Notes: generated by a model from the letters alone, not told the origin. A DNA stretch of 64,000 nt from Halorubrum saccharovorum DSM 1137 (GCF_000337915.1 NZ_AOJE01000057.1:78719-142718), one strand, 5' to 3'. Shown: positions 1-8,067, numbered from the stretch's first letter. Numbers and translations are program-made.

Positions 1-67
1 CACCCCCAGTTTGGATGGTTTCTCATTACACTCGAAGCCCGATCGGTGACTGCCCCGAGCCAAGCCG

Positions 68-394
68 TAATTACAGGACGGCGTCCGATTTGCGCCCGTT
101 CCTAATCAAATGGCTAATTACACGACGGGATGCGGATTACTGGGGGTTCGTGATTACCGGGATTTTCGGCATCTACCCGCGACGACAACAGCTGTAATTA
201 CAGGACGGCGGCAGGATTGGCACACCCACTCATTAGATGGCTAATTACGGGACGGCTGCGGGGTTCGGGGTGGTCGTAACAACCCATCAACCAGCGGCTC
301 AGACCACCCCTAATTACCAGATAGCGGGCGAATCCAGCCCACCCATATTATCTTATGCGTTTGAGCCTACATTACCACTAATTACGGTACGGCG
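68..394. repeat. Degenerate direct-repeat array (iteron-like)
   Basis: Six direct copies of a 16-base unit close to TAATTACAGGACGGCG begin at 68, 115, 195, 242, 311 and 379. The TAATTAC part is invariant and the GACGGCG part varies. Start-to-start spacings are 47, 80, 47, 69 and 68 bases. A weaker half copy lies near 519. The repeats sit in non-coding sequence. Such arrays are usual at plasmid replication origins or as multi-site operators, but no replication protein is next to it, so the role is open. Confidence 0.7.
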
Positions 395-900
395 GCAGGA
401 TTAACGGGGCCAGGTCATAACCTGAAAGGGTCGAAATCGGGCGTCGATGTTCAGTCACGTCCTCAGATTGATTCATAGAGCCTATACAGCCCTTTCGTCC
501 CATTGTCGATGACCAGCCGAAATTACACAATTAGGGTTCAGGGGAGTTGAAGTTCCAGTGGGTAGTCGCGTGGCGGACGATTCAGGCAGAGCCGAGGGGC
601 CGGCGGCGGAGAGAGGGGGAGGGAGAGAGCGGATAGAGAGAGGACTACCAGATTGTTGATACTGGAGTGGAACCCTGGGGGAGCGCACGGGTGGAGACAG
701 ACTTGGAGCGACTCGAGGCGACGGGGGTCGAGGAGCGTTGGCGGCGGAGTGTGTCTTGGCGAGGTCGGCGACGTCGATGGGCGAGGACTTGGACTGGGTC
801 CAGGGCATCGAGAGGCGGCCGGGCGAATTCGGATGGCTGGCGATGGACGTCGTCTGGCGAGGGGGCGGCATCTCGAGGAGATCGTCTGGCGAGCAGCGCG
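395..900. other. Non-coding stretch, purine-rich tract, no convincing gene
   Basis: Open frames exist on both strands, but they overlap each other and encode low-complexity Arg/Ser/Pro-rich sequence, as expected for high-GC non-coding DNA. A G/A-rich tract lies at about 608-645. I see no gene. This DNA probably replaced the missing part of the transposase to its right. Confidence 0.5.
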
Positions 901-1138
901 GCGAGGGGAGTCGTCTGGTGAGTCCGATCTCCTCAAGAACGCCGGGCATTCCCGAGAGCAAATTCACGGCGACGCGGTAGGATTTGGCCAGCTCGATGCG
1001 GAGTGCATGCACGGTGAGCATCGCCCATTCTGCGAACCCGCCTCCCCCTTCGGGGTCGGCGGGTTCGTCCGGATTAGCGACAACTGATTTAGCCTTAGCC
1101 ACCGTAACACGCGTGAAGAGACGGATTTCGGATGTCAC
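901..1138 (-). pseudogene. IS5-type transposase, N-terminal remnant
   Basis: The first 79 or so codons read like the N-terminus of haloarchaeal IS5-group transposases: a basic start, then a segment with PDEPADPEGGGGFAEWAMLT, then GMPGVLEEIGL. This is the layout of the intact transposase at 45.6 kb, where a similar IGL-type segment precedes PTPSTLCKAFNRL. After the GLTRRLP segment the frame becomes low-complexity sequence with no transposase features, so the DDE catalytic domain is absent. The gene is a 3' truncation. A terminal repeat of the element is still visible upstream at 1186-1208. Confidence 0.6.
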
Positions 1139-1185
1139 ACCGATCTGTCTCTTCGCTTTCTACGGCAATAACGCAGTCGTAGCCG

Positions 1186-1208
1186 TTGCGTCTAGCGAAA
1201 CTACAGAG
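1186..1208 (-). repeat. Left terminal repeat of the truncated IS5-type element
   Basis: Read on the minus strand, this begins GGCTCTGTAGTTTCGCTAGA, about 70 bases ahead of the transposase start. The GGCTCTGT end is shared with the intact element at 45540, which begins GGCTCTGTTGAAATCC. No matching right end was found to the left, consistent with truncation. Confidence 0.5.
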
Positions 1209-1683
1209 CCAAAAATTCTATTTTTATTAGTGGTTCAGAACGATTCGGACAGTTCCTTTGTGGTGACTTCTCTGATAGCCGACTACCGTATTGCAGGGTG
1301 TTGTTCGGTTATCTGGCGAATTACTGGTCCAGTTGTCACAACTCCGACTGGGCGTACGATATGATTTTCTCGCCAAATCACGAATTGAAATGTCAAACTG
1401 ATTTTGTGAGTGTGGTTATTATGCTCGTCTCCAAATCGCATGGAGTGTATTGAATTTATATTAAGTATACAGTATCACTAGATAAGAGGCCTGAGTGCGG
1501 GTGATTCTATTTCGCAGAGGGTTGGAAATTTTGGCTAAAATTCCGGCCATTAGTGGTCTCTGGAAAGATCTATGGCAGATTACAGCCCAATCTAAATAAA
1601 TAACTGAAGATACCCTTCAATCAATTGGAATATGAAGAAAATATTATAATAATTCGGCTCTGACTACTAATTAGAACGATAAC
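1209..1683. other. AT-rich intergenic region, no gene seen
   Basis: About 475 bases, clearly richer in A/T than the neighbours, with no coding frame I would support. It leads into the HNH gene at 1684 and probably holds its promoter (AT-rich stretches near 1590-1660), but no single TATA box stands out. Confidence 0.4.
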
Positions 1684-2199
1684 ATGGAACCAGATGACCC
1701 ACGACAACAGACCCTTCAGATGAATCGTAAAATCTGGGTTTGGGATACAGCCGAAAACCTACGAGAAATGTATTGGGGCAACGGAATGACCCTCAAAGAC
1801 ATCGCAACGAAGGTGGGAGTTTCGATAACAACGGTCCACCGGCGAATGAAAGACCGCAAAGTTCCAACTCGAGGCCCCGGACCATGGACCAGACGCAGTA
1901 CCTTCCGGACGAATACTGATGGCAACGAGGAAGCGTCCGGATCACACAGATCAGTCGACATCCATCAACTAGTTATGGTCGCTGAGCATGGCACCAAAGC
2001 TGTGTACAACCGTGATGTCCATCATCAAACGAAGATTGCGTTCGATAATCGTCCGACTAATCTCGAATTGCTATCGCACAGTGAACACACAACCTTGCAT
2101 AACAGGTTAGAAACCCATCCTGAAAATCAATCAACGCTCTTCAAATTCGCAGCTAATGGGGAAAACAAACCAGATTATTTGGAATCGGCAAACACATAG
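1684..2199 (+). CDS. HTH plus HNH-type endonuclease-like protein
   Basis: 171 residues. The N-terminal half has a helix-turn-helix of the resolvase/AsnC kind (residues about 25-55: MTLKDIATKVGVSITTVHRR). The C-terminal half has a phage-type HNH segment: VHHQTKIAFDNRPTNLELL followed by SHSEHTTLHN. This matches the pattern in small HNH nucleases of a His pair, an Asn in a turn and a closing His. Such proteins are usually stand-alone nicking or homing-type endonucleases carried by mobile DNA. It stands alone in an AT-rich patch and has lower GC than the copper genes, suggesting transfer. Nuclease activity is inferred from the motif only. Confidence 0.7.
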   Translation: MEPDDPRQQTLQMNRKIWVWDTAENLREMYWGNGMTLKDIATKVGVSITTVHRRMKDRKVPTRGPGPWTRRSTFRTNTDGNEEASGSHRSVDIHQLVMVAEHGTKAVYNRDVHHQTKIAFDNRPTNLELLSHSEHTTLHNRLETHPENQSTLFKFAANGENKPDYLESANT

Positions 2200-2621
2200 T
2201 TCTAAAATCAAATTCTACGTTCCCAAGGCTAGAGAGCCGTACTCGTCACGTCCGAGAACGAATCTCCCGTAACCACTATTAGGCACTTGCGGATAAGTCA
2301 GCAAGCGCGATTTACGTGCTGATGTTGTCGATGTGGACTTAGCCGACAATCTGTTTCCATACTTCCGGAGCGCATGCGCCTCCCCGGATCACTCGTGTTG
2401 TGAGTGGTCTGTTTTTTTCTACCGGTGGGAGTGGAGTGTGATTTACCAAGTGATTAAGCATACGGACTGATTCGAGCTGTAGAAGCGCTCAAAGACCGGA
2501 ATTCGGCGTGCGAGGTTTGTGGTGCTGATATAAAAGCTACAATCGCTCCTACGCCAGACTAGCACGAGTCCAGCGGAATCCCCCGGCGTCAGGACGCCGG
2601 AGGGTTCGTGCTGCCAGACGG
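2200..2621. other. Intergenic region with a promoter and a hairpin
   Basis: No gene is supported here. A TATA-like element (GATATAAAAG) lies at about 2527-2537, upstream of the four-gene operon that begins at 2622. One short plus-strand frame at about 2484-2560 encodes a CEVCGAD stretch and then stops. It could be the tail of a lost zinc-finger gene, but it is too short to call. Confidence 0.45.
2583..2600. repeat. Perfect 8-bp stem hairpin in operon leader
   Basis: CCGGCGTC-AG-GACGCCGG is a perfect 8-bp inverted repeat with a two-base centre, 22 bases before the first start codon of the operon. It follows a GGAATCC run. Hairpins of this look occur at the right ends of haloarchaeal IS200/IS605 TnpB elements (omega-RNA end), so it could be an element relic. 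It could equally be an attenuator or operator in the leader RNA. Confidence 0.5.
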
Positions 2622-2849
2622 ATGACAGCAAGCCAGAATACCCGTGTCAGGAGTGATAACTCTGTCTCTCAGAACACCACTCCAGACACCGACCCACAGA
2701 CACACCGAGTCGTACAACTCGCACATCAACTCCGTGAAGCGACCACGAAGTCACAGATACGCCAGCAGGCCCGCCTTGACGAAGGCGCATTCCAGAGAAC
2801 GCGACAGCTCCATCGAACGACGTACCGACGAGGGGGGCGAGCTGCATGA
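2622..2849 (+). CDS. Small hydrophilic protein, first gene of nuclease operon
   Basis: 75 residues. A Thr/Ser/Asn-rich start is followed by a basic helical part (QLAHQLREATTKSQIRQQ) and an Arg-rich tail. I do not recognise the family. Its stop overlaps the next start (ATGA-type overlap at 2846-2849), so it is translationally coupled to the winged-helix gene. The TATA box near 2530 would give an RNA with a leader of some 65 bases containing the hairpin. A DNA-binding or antitoxin-like role would fit the charge and size, but that is a guess. Confidence 0.55.
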   Translation: MTASQNTRVRSDNSVSQNTTPDTDPQTHRVVQLAHQLREATTKSQIRQQARLDEGAFQRTRQLHRTTYRRGGRAA

Positions 2850-3232
2850 CCGCGACACCCAGCGATTCGGCGTCACTTGCCATCCCACTGGATCCTGATA
2901 GTGTATTCGATGCAATCGGGAATAGTCGCCGTCGTCGCGTCCTGTTGTCCTTGTCACGGGCTCCGGGTGAAGTCACTGCTGACGATCTTGCGGTCGAAAT
3001 CGCGGCCATCGAAAACGAACTCGATCCCAGCAATGTCGGGAGCGACGACCGGGTCCCAGTCTATATCGCATTGACTCAACGGCATCTTGAGACTCTCAAT
3101 GAGGCCGGCGCGGTCGACTATGATGACCGTTCGAAGACTGTGACTTCGACGGACGCGACGGAACCGCTCGCCGAATACATTCGTCGACTCCAGACGGCCT
3201 GCTACAAGCCCAAGTCGGAGGAATCCACATGA
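2846..3232 (+). CDS. DUF7344-type winged-helix protein
   Basis: 128 residues. The pattern FDAIGNSRRRRVLLSLSRA, then a helix, then HLETLNEAGAVDYDDRSKTV is the winged-helix layout of haloarchaeal DUF7344 proteins: the first helix carries the Arg run and the C-terminal wing follows the GAVDYD turn. It probably binds DNA as a small regulator. It overlaps the genes on both sides by four bases (ATGA), so all are translated from one RNA. It is the likely regulator or DNA-recognition part of the operon that ends in the PD-(D/E)XK nuclease. Confidence 0.75.
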   Translation: MTATPSDSASLAIPLDPDSVFDAIGNSRRRRVLLSLSRAPGEVTADDLAVEIAAIENELDPSNVGSDDRVPVYIALTQRHLETLNEAGAVDYDDRSKTVTSTDATEPLAEYIRRLQTACYKPKSEEST

Positions 3233-3930
3233 CAGACACCCAAGCGCACGCCCTCGCGACGCTTCGAGACATCGATGGCCGTTTCCACCGGCTCTTTGAG
3301 GCGGTCGATACTGCGGATGAGACAGCAGCCACGCCAGTCCCAGACCCAATCACCACACTCCGACGTGCACGCTCGCAGATCGACGCTGCGCTCTTAGACC
3401 AGCACCGTCGAACAGACGACAACCCACTCCCAGATGGCGGCTCGTGTGTCCTCCAGTGGACTCCAACTACGTCTCCACCGCGGCGGCTCGTTCTTGAGCC
3501 CGACGGCGACGGCGATAGCTGGACGCGGCGTGAACTCGAGTGGACAGGCGCCGGGTGGCGCAACTGTCGTCGCGACACCATCCGTGATGTTGCGATCAGC
3601 GCCCCCGCGGAACCACGCTACCCAGACCCCGTCGATCCGCCAACACTCGACACGCTTCTCGCCTTGATTCGCGGCACCTGGACGAATCCGGACCCGGATG
3701 TTTTCGTCTTCGATACGGCCGGGATGACTGAACAGGGCGTCCTCGTAGCTGTTGACGGCGAACTCCGGTATCGAGACGCTGATAGCCACCAGTGGTACAC
3801 CGTCACCGACGAAGCGGAACTCTCTCATCATCTGCAGCAACAGGGGCAGCCGGTCGTCCAGTCGCTCTCGGAGACGTCGCTGACGCGCCACCACTTCACC
3901 CCCAGCCCACTCACCAATGACGGGGAATGA
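3229..3930 (+). CDS. Unknown protein, third gene of nuclease operon
   Basis: 233 residues, soluble, acidic, no membrane segment or signal. The N-terminal 60 residues look helical (TLRDIDGRFHRLFEAVDTAD and following). A middle part is rich in Trp and Arg (WTRRELEWTGAGWRNCRRD), and the C-terminal half reads like a mixed alpha/beta domain with VFVFDTAG and ELRYRDADSHQWYTV. I do not recognise a family. It shares ATGA with the gene before it and overlaps the nuclease gene by 14 bases, so it belongs to the same functional unit. Confidence 0.7.
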   Translation: MTDTQAHALATLRDIDGRFHRLFEAVDTADETAATPVPDPITTLRRARSQIDAALLDQHRRTDDNPLPDGGSCVLQWTPTTSPPRRLVLEPDGDGDSWTRRELEWTGAGWRNCRRDTIRDVAISAPAEPRYPDPVDPPTLDTLLALIRGTWTNPDPDVFVFDTAGMTEQGVLVAVDGELRYRDADSHQWYTVTDEAELSHHLQQQGQPVVQSLSETSLTRHHFTPSPLTNDGE

Positions 3931-4966
3931 ATCCCCACTCCCGGATGGGTACGCCGACCACCTCCGCTTGCTGACGGAGACAATCGAGGCACTCCGTGGA
4001 ACGCTCAAAGCCGACCACACACTGTCGACCGACCAGCGACTGTTCGCACGCCGGCTGCTGTACTTGGCGAACGAACCGATCACGGAAGCCGTCCGCCTGC
4101 TCCCCGACCCAGCCGAAGAAGATGATTCGGTGGATAGCCAGCCCGCTGGTTCGACGGTGGAGTATCCGGAGGCAATCACGACCATCGAACAGCAACTGTC
4201 GTGGCTAATCTGTTCACTCCGAACTGGAGAGCCGGCAGCCCACCACTACGACGAAGCACCCACTGAGAAGTTCACAACAGCCCTCGAGTACGCGACAGCC
4301 CTTCGAGACATTCTGTCATCGGTTCCGGAAGATAGTCCGGTTCTCGCCGACAGAGAGGACATCAACCTTGACAACGTTGACCCGCACGTCGGGGGGCGTG
4401 GGAATGGTGATGGGCGGTGGCTCGAGTATCAACTTGAGCGTGCACTCGGACGCTGGGGATACCGTGCAGCGACACGCCAACACCTATATAGTATGGAGAT
4501 TGATGTAGTCGCCAGACGGAGGGAGAAACAGCAGCAGCCCAGCGACTGGATTGTCGCCCAGTGTAAAAACTGGACAGACGACCCAATCACCCCGACGGCT
4601 CTCTTCCGGTTGTGTACGGTGGCGTTCGCTTGTCGTGCGATGCCAGTGCTCTGTCACACGACCGAGCTGACGCCTCGAACCGAGAAACTGGCGCGCGAAC
4701 TCGAAGTGCGCGTGCTTGAGCTACCAGACTTAGAGCGTGCAGAGCTGCCTGCCCCACAGATTGCCAAACCAACGATGGAATTCCGAGAATGGGAGCCACA
4801 GTACCGCGCTCGCGAGCATCGTGGCATGTTCCCGTTGATGTTCCGCAGCGAGCCAGGGAAACGCTTCAGCTACGTCCCCGGGTTCAAGCCAGTCGGCAAC
4901 GACGCCGACTACGAACCGATCGAGAATGATCGGGATGACGATGCGCATCCCGCTGCTGGTCATTAA
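3917..4966 (+). CDS. PD-(D/E)XK (Mrr-like) restriction-type nuclease
   Basis: 349 residues. The nuclease core lies at about 168-235: GRWLEYQLERALGRWGYRA (Glu170), then SMEIDVVARR (Asp196), then IVAQCKNW (Gln215-Cys-Lys217). Glu, Asp and QxK in this order are the active-site signature of Mrr-type type IV restriction enzymes and related PD-(D/E)XK nucleases. The first 165 residues are helical and may be a recognition or oligomerisation part. The C-terminus has a YRAREHRGMFPLMFRS segment without a known match. It is the last gene of the operon. A defence role is inferred from family and context. Confidence 0.75.
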   Translation: MTGNESPLPDGYADHLRLLTETIEALRGTLKADHTLSTDQRLFARRLLYLANEPITEAVRLLPDPAEEDDSVDSQPAGSTVEYPEAITTIEQQLSWLICSLRTGEPAAHHYDEAPTEKFTTALEYATALRDILSSVPEDSPVLADREDINLDNVDPHVGGRGNGDGRWLEYQLERALGRWGYRAATRQHLYSMEIDVVARRREKQQQPSDWIVAQCKNWTDDPITPTALFRLCTVAFACRAMPVLCHTTELTPRTEKLARELEVRVLELPDLERAELPAPQIAKPTMEFREWEPQYRAREHRGMFPLMFRSEPGKRFSYVPGFKPVGNDADYEPIENDRDDDAHPAAGH

Positions 4967-5105
4967 CTCTCTACAGGATTGGACACCGAGTGTCGAATTA
5001 TACTTCTACTGGCCAGGAGCGAAATTCTCTGAAATATCCTTCGGAGATCTGCGCATATCCATCTGCGAAAATCGTATTATCGTCCGCCGACAGATATTGG
5101 TACGG

Positions 5106-5561
5106 ATGCCCGTTCCGGTTGACGAACTCACGAGTGACGATCGGTTCCCGATCAAGCCGGACACGAACGAGTACCACGTTCTCGGCTTCCTTGTCGCACA
5201 CCGCGAATACGGCTTCACCCGACGCGAAATCGCAAATCGAACAGCCCTCAACAAAACCGCCGTGTCGAACACGATGGATCGTCTCTTCGAGCACGGGCTT
5301 ATCGAACGAGTAGACAACGTCTATTACGTTGATCCAAGCCGAGCCAGTGAGCTAAAGCGACGGCTCGAATCGCTCGATTCACTCGTTCAATTCTTCGAGT
5401 CAGCACCCGACGACAGCTACGCCGAGAAGGGCTGGGAACAGGAACTCCCGACCTTCGATCCAGATGGAAAAGCAGATGCCCCGGAGGGGAACTCCGAAAC
5501 GGCAGAAGCACAAGCAGAAGCCCTCATCGCTGATATCGAAGATTGTCGTAGAACGGAATAA
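5106..5561 (+). CDS. MarR-like winged-helix regulator (antitoxin-like)
   Basis: 152 residues from the ATG at 5106. The longer frame starting at 4926 overlaps the nuclease gene and has no domain in its extra part. YHVLGFLVAHREYGFTRREI, then ALNKTAVSNTMDRLFEHGLI and ERVDNVYYVD give a MarR-type winged helix. The C-terminal third is an acidic Glu/Ala-rich tail. Close relatives in haloarchaea often sit in front of a PemK/MazF-type toxin gene (from memory of the family). Here the next thing downstream is the edge of a TnpB element, 15 bases after the stop, so any partner may have been displaced. Confidence 0.7.
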   Translation: MPVPVDELTSDDRFPIKPDTNEYHVLGFLVAHREYGFTRREIANRTALNKTAVSNTMDRLFEHGLIERVDNVYYVDPSRASELKRRLESLDSLVQFFESAPDDSYAEKGWEQELPTFDPDGKADAPEGNSETAEAQAEALIADIEDCRRTE

Positions 5562-5590
5562 CCTCGCTTCCGTGTGTGAACTACCCCACC

Positions 5591-6814
5591 CTACCGCTCG
5601 CCTGACGGCTCGCGCTTGAGGGTGGGGCTTCCTGTTTCCACGACGCGCTTTGCAGATACGGGTGTATCCACAGGGAGCGCAGTCTCCACAGGCGTTGATT
5701 CGGAGTGTCCCACTCCTACATCTTGTAGACCGCGAGAAAGGATGTTCCACGCCGCGTTCGCGTCCCTGTCCGCCTCGAACCCACACGCCGGACACGAGTG
5801 TTCGCGCACCCACAGCGGCTTCTCCGTCTTGACGCCGCAGGACGCACACTCCTTCGTCGTATCTTTCGGATCAACTGCGACGAAGTGCGTTCCTTCGCGC
5901 TCGCACTTGTATTCGAGCATCCGCAGGAACGTCCCCCACGCCGCTCCTGCCCGGTTGCGCGAGTTGCCCGGCAGCTCGACCAAGCCCTTCGCGTCCAAGT
6001 CCTCAACCGCCACGAGGTCGTACTCGCAGGCGTAGTAGTTCGACAACTTGTGAAGGAAGTCCCGACGCTTCCGCTTGAGGTCGGCGTGGCATTCGGCAAC
6101 AACCCGGCGTTGTTTCCCCCAATTCGCAGACCCGTGTTCCTTCCGCGAGAGGTCGCGTTGGGCGCGTTCGAGTCGCTCACGTTCCTCCCTAAAGTCGGGG
6201 CTCTCGATAGCGTACCCGTCGGTGTCGTGAGCGTACGTGAGAATCCCCACGTCGATGCCGACGACCCGCTCGGGATTCTGCGGCTTCTCTGGTGTATCCT
6301 CGTCCACGTCGATGCCGAACGTGGCATACCACTCGCCCGTGGGTTCTCGCTTGACCGCGACCTGTTTGATGGTCGCGTTCTCAGGGATGTCGCGGTGGAG
6401 GTGAATCGGAATCTCACCGATCTTGCTCAACCACAACGTAGGCCGACCACTCGTATTCTTGAGTTCGAAGCCGGACTGGTTGTAGGTGAGCGACCGATAC
6501 TCCCGAGGTGGTTTCCACTTGAGCAGTCCCACGGCGCGTCCATTCTCCTTCTGTGCTTTGAGCGTGGAGAGGTTGTCGTAGACGCGCTTGACGACCATCT
6601 GGAGAACTTTCGAGTGGACATCTCCGAGGTCGTCCCACCACGATTTGAGGTCGGGGAGCTGCCCCTGCACCTCGTAGCGGGCGGGAATGCCATCTTCCTC
6701 GTTGAGCAGGTAGAGGACGTGGTTTTAGAGTTGCCTACAAGTATCGACGTGAGACAGAAGCTCCTCTTCGAGGGGTTCTGGCGGGTCGAGTCGATACTTG
6801 TAGTTGTATTGCAT
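5591..6814 (-). pseudogene. tnpB: TnpB RNA-guided nuclease gene with in-frame stop
   Basis: The full reading frame starts at 6814 (MQYNYKYRLDPPEP) and runs 407 codons, but codon 30 is TAA (6725-6727), where relatives have Tyr in a QLYNHVLY-type segment. Downstream of it everything is preserved: RuvC motif I GIDVGILTY, the VAVEDLD motif with its Glu, the zinc finger CASCG...CPACG, and DANAAWN with the last catalytic Asp. An internal ATG at 6670 could give a 359-residue protein lacking the first part of the wedge domain. The simplest reading is a dead or damaged nuclease. Confidence 0.85.
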
Positions 6815-6817
6815 GGC

Positions 6818-6964
6818 CTATTCGTCTGGGTCGGGGTCGGAGACGCGGACGACTTTCACGTCGGCCCCGCGCCAGCGTTTCGGGACGATGACGTGGGCAC
6901 TATTCCCCGACGGTTTTGCGGTTCCGTCGAGGACTTCTTCGCCTTCGATTTCAAATCTATCCAT
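6818..6964 (-). CDS. DUF2080 transposase-associated protein
   Basis: 48 residues (starts MDRFEIEGEEVLDGTAKPSG, ends SDPDPDE), too short for most gene finders. The sequence, with a middle part SAHVIVPKRWRGADVKVV, is the DUF2080 family, an AbrB-like small protein that precedes tnpB in many haloarchaeal elements. Its stop lies three bases before the tnpB start, so the two are co-transcribed. Its role in transposition or guide-RNA control is not established. Confidence 0.8.
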   Translation of the reverse strand: MDRFEIEGEEVLDGTAKPSGNSAHVIVPKRWRGADVKVVRVSDPDPDE

Positions 6965-7137
6965 CACCGATGTATAGACTTTGGATAAACATAAGAATGG
7001 CGGTGGGCCTGTGAGCCGGGCGGTGAACGTGTTTGAGAACCGTGCGGCGCTGTATCCCCTCCCTACTGCGCTACTCGGTCGCTTCGCTCCCTACGTTGCT
7101 CCTTGAGGAAGGGGACTTAGCGCCTAATTCCAGTTAA

Positions 7138-7390
7138 ATTCCGCGTCCATGTCTCAGTTCCGGCTTTCCAAGACCATACAGGGGAGTTCGTCGTCGCCGC
7201 CGGTGAGCGTGAAATAGAGTGCCGTACTGCCTTAGTGGAGGCCAGTGATTTCGCCAATTCAACGGACGCCGTTGAGGGCAGGCGTGTCCTGGACGACCGA
7301 CGCGATCCGGTCGTTCAGCTGGGACACGCTAAGGACCTCTCTCGCATCGGGTTCGACTGCCTGTCGTTCAGCATCCGGTGCGTCCGCCAT
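7138..7390 (-). pseudogene. xseA: Exonuclease VII large subunit (xseA), 5' remnant
   Basis: The minus strand from ATG at 7390 reads MADAPDAERQAVEPDA, then VLSVSQLNDRIASVVQDTPA, LNGVR, stop, IGEITGLH, stop, GSTALYFTLTGGDDELPCMV, then another stop. This is the N-terminal OB-fold of haloarchaeal XseA, still readable in a single frame but broken by three stop codons. The rest of the gene is absent: homology ends where the TnpB element begins (about 7132). The gene is therefore long dead. Confidence 0.8.
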
Positions 7391-7465
7391 CTCCGTTGCC
7401 TAACTTCTGAACAGGAACCTCAAAAAGCTACGTTCGAGTGCCGGGGTGGGCTGCGTTACGCAGGC

Positions 7466-7633
7466 CTACAGGTCGCGGGGCTGGACCGTCTTCCGGTCGT
7501 TGGCCTCGGCACGCTCTGCGGCGTCGTCGAGCAGTTCGGCGACCTCTTCGTTGAGGGCGTCGTAGAAATCTGCCGAGACGTTGTGGTCCGAGAGTGCGTC
7601 CTTCACGGCTGCTTTGACGATGAGGTCAGACAT
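7466..7633 (-). CDS. DUF1931-type small histone-fold protein
   Basis: 55 residues, starting MSDLIVKAAVKDALSDHNVS and ending EANDRKTVQPRDL. This is the single histone-fold pattern of the archaeal DUF1931 family: a first helix ending in the NVSADFY turn, a long acidic helix EEVAELLDDAAERAE, then the KTVQPRDL closing helix. It is probably a small DNA-binding or chromatin protein. A TATA box at 7660-7669 (TATATGG on the coding strand) lies about 27 bases upstream of the ATG, so the mRNA should be leaderless. The gene is intact although the neighbouring xseA is decayed. Confidence 0.8.
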   Translation of the reverse strand: MSDLIVKAAVKDALSDHNVSADFYDALNEEVAELLDDAAERAEANDRKTVQPRDL

Positions 7634-7659
7634 TCCATCGCGGACTTCTCTTGTCCACC

Positions 7660-7669
7660 ATATAAAGGT
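7660..7669 (-). promoter_or_regulatory. TATA box for the histone-fold gene
   Basis: Reverse strand CCTTTATATG, centred about 30 bases before the ATG at 7633. This is the spacing of a haloarchaeal leaderless promoter. Confidence 0.6.
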
Positions 7670-7767
7670 TCGAAGTTCTCACGTAGTCTTCCTCGCCAGT
7701 CACGCCGAATTCGCCTCTGAGTACCAGAGAGAACATATGCCACCCCTCAAAAATAGGCAACAGGCAG

Positions 7768-8064
7768 ATGCACGATCTGACTGGGTTCCAGCGGGATATC
7801 TTGTACGTAACCACCGGGCTCGAGGAACCACATGGCCTCGCAATCAAGGATGAACTCGACGACTATTACGAGCAGGAGATCAATCATGGCCGCCTCTATC
7901 CGAATCTCGACGATCTCGTCAACAAAGGACTGCTGGAGAAGGGCGAACTCGACAAGCGGACGAACGTGTACACAGTCACGCAACGCGGATTGCGGGAAAT
8001 CGAGGCGCGACGTGAGTGGGAAAGTCAGTATTTAGAAGATGTGAACGCACCCACTACGTCGTAG
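7768..8064 (+). CDS. PadR-family transcriptional regulator
   Basis: 98 residues. LTGFQRDILYVTTGLEEPHG, then IKDELDDYY, then INHGRLYPNLDDLVNKGLLE and KRTNVYTVTQRGLREIEAR follow the PadR winged-helix pattern, with the G(R/K)LYPNLDDLV recognition helix and the wing ending in the VTxRG motif. PadR proteins repress neighbouring genes and respond to small ligands or stress. It has no close partner: the Doc/Fic-like gene starts 53 bases downstream behind its own TATA box. Confidence 0.9.
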   Translation: MHDLTGFQRDILYVTTGLEEPHGLAIKDELDDYYEQEINHGRLYPNLDDLVNKGLLEKGELDKRTNVYTVTQRGLREIEARREWESQYLEDVNAPTTS

Positions 8065-8067
8065 AAT

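Larger units (their letters stand above)
5576..7132 (-). mobile_element. IS200/IS605-group TnpB element (TnpA-less), decayed
   Basis: Minus-strand element with a DUF2080 gene followed by tnpB and no tnpA. Ends were set by comparison with the second TnpB element at 27108-28515. Both left ends share AGTCCCCTTCCTCAAGGAGC and begin next to a TT(T/C)AACTG motif. Both right ends share GTAGGGTGGGGT just after the tnpB stop. One side abuts the remains of xseA and the other a MarR-like gene, so the insertion was followed by rearrangement. The transposon-encoded guide RNA (omega/reRNA) would lie at the right end, around 5576-5650. Confidence 0.7.

Noticed and set aside
653-1087. Plus-strand frames in the first kilobase
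   Set aside because: Gly/Arg-rich low-complexity sequence overlapping the transposase remnant; no family features.
5798-6988. Plus-strand frame of 396 codons
   Set aside because: Lies opposite the tnpB and DUF2080 genes, which have clear family motifs.
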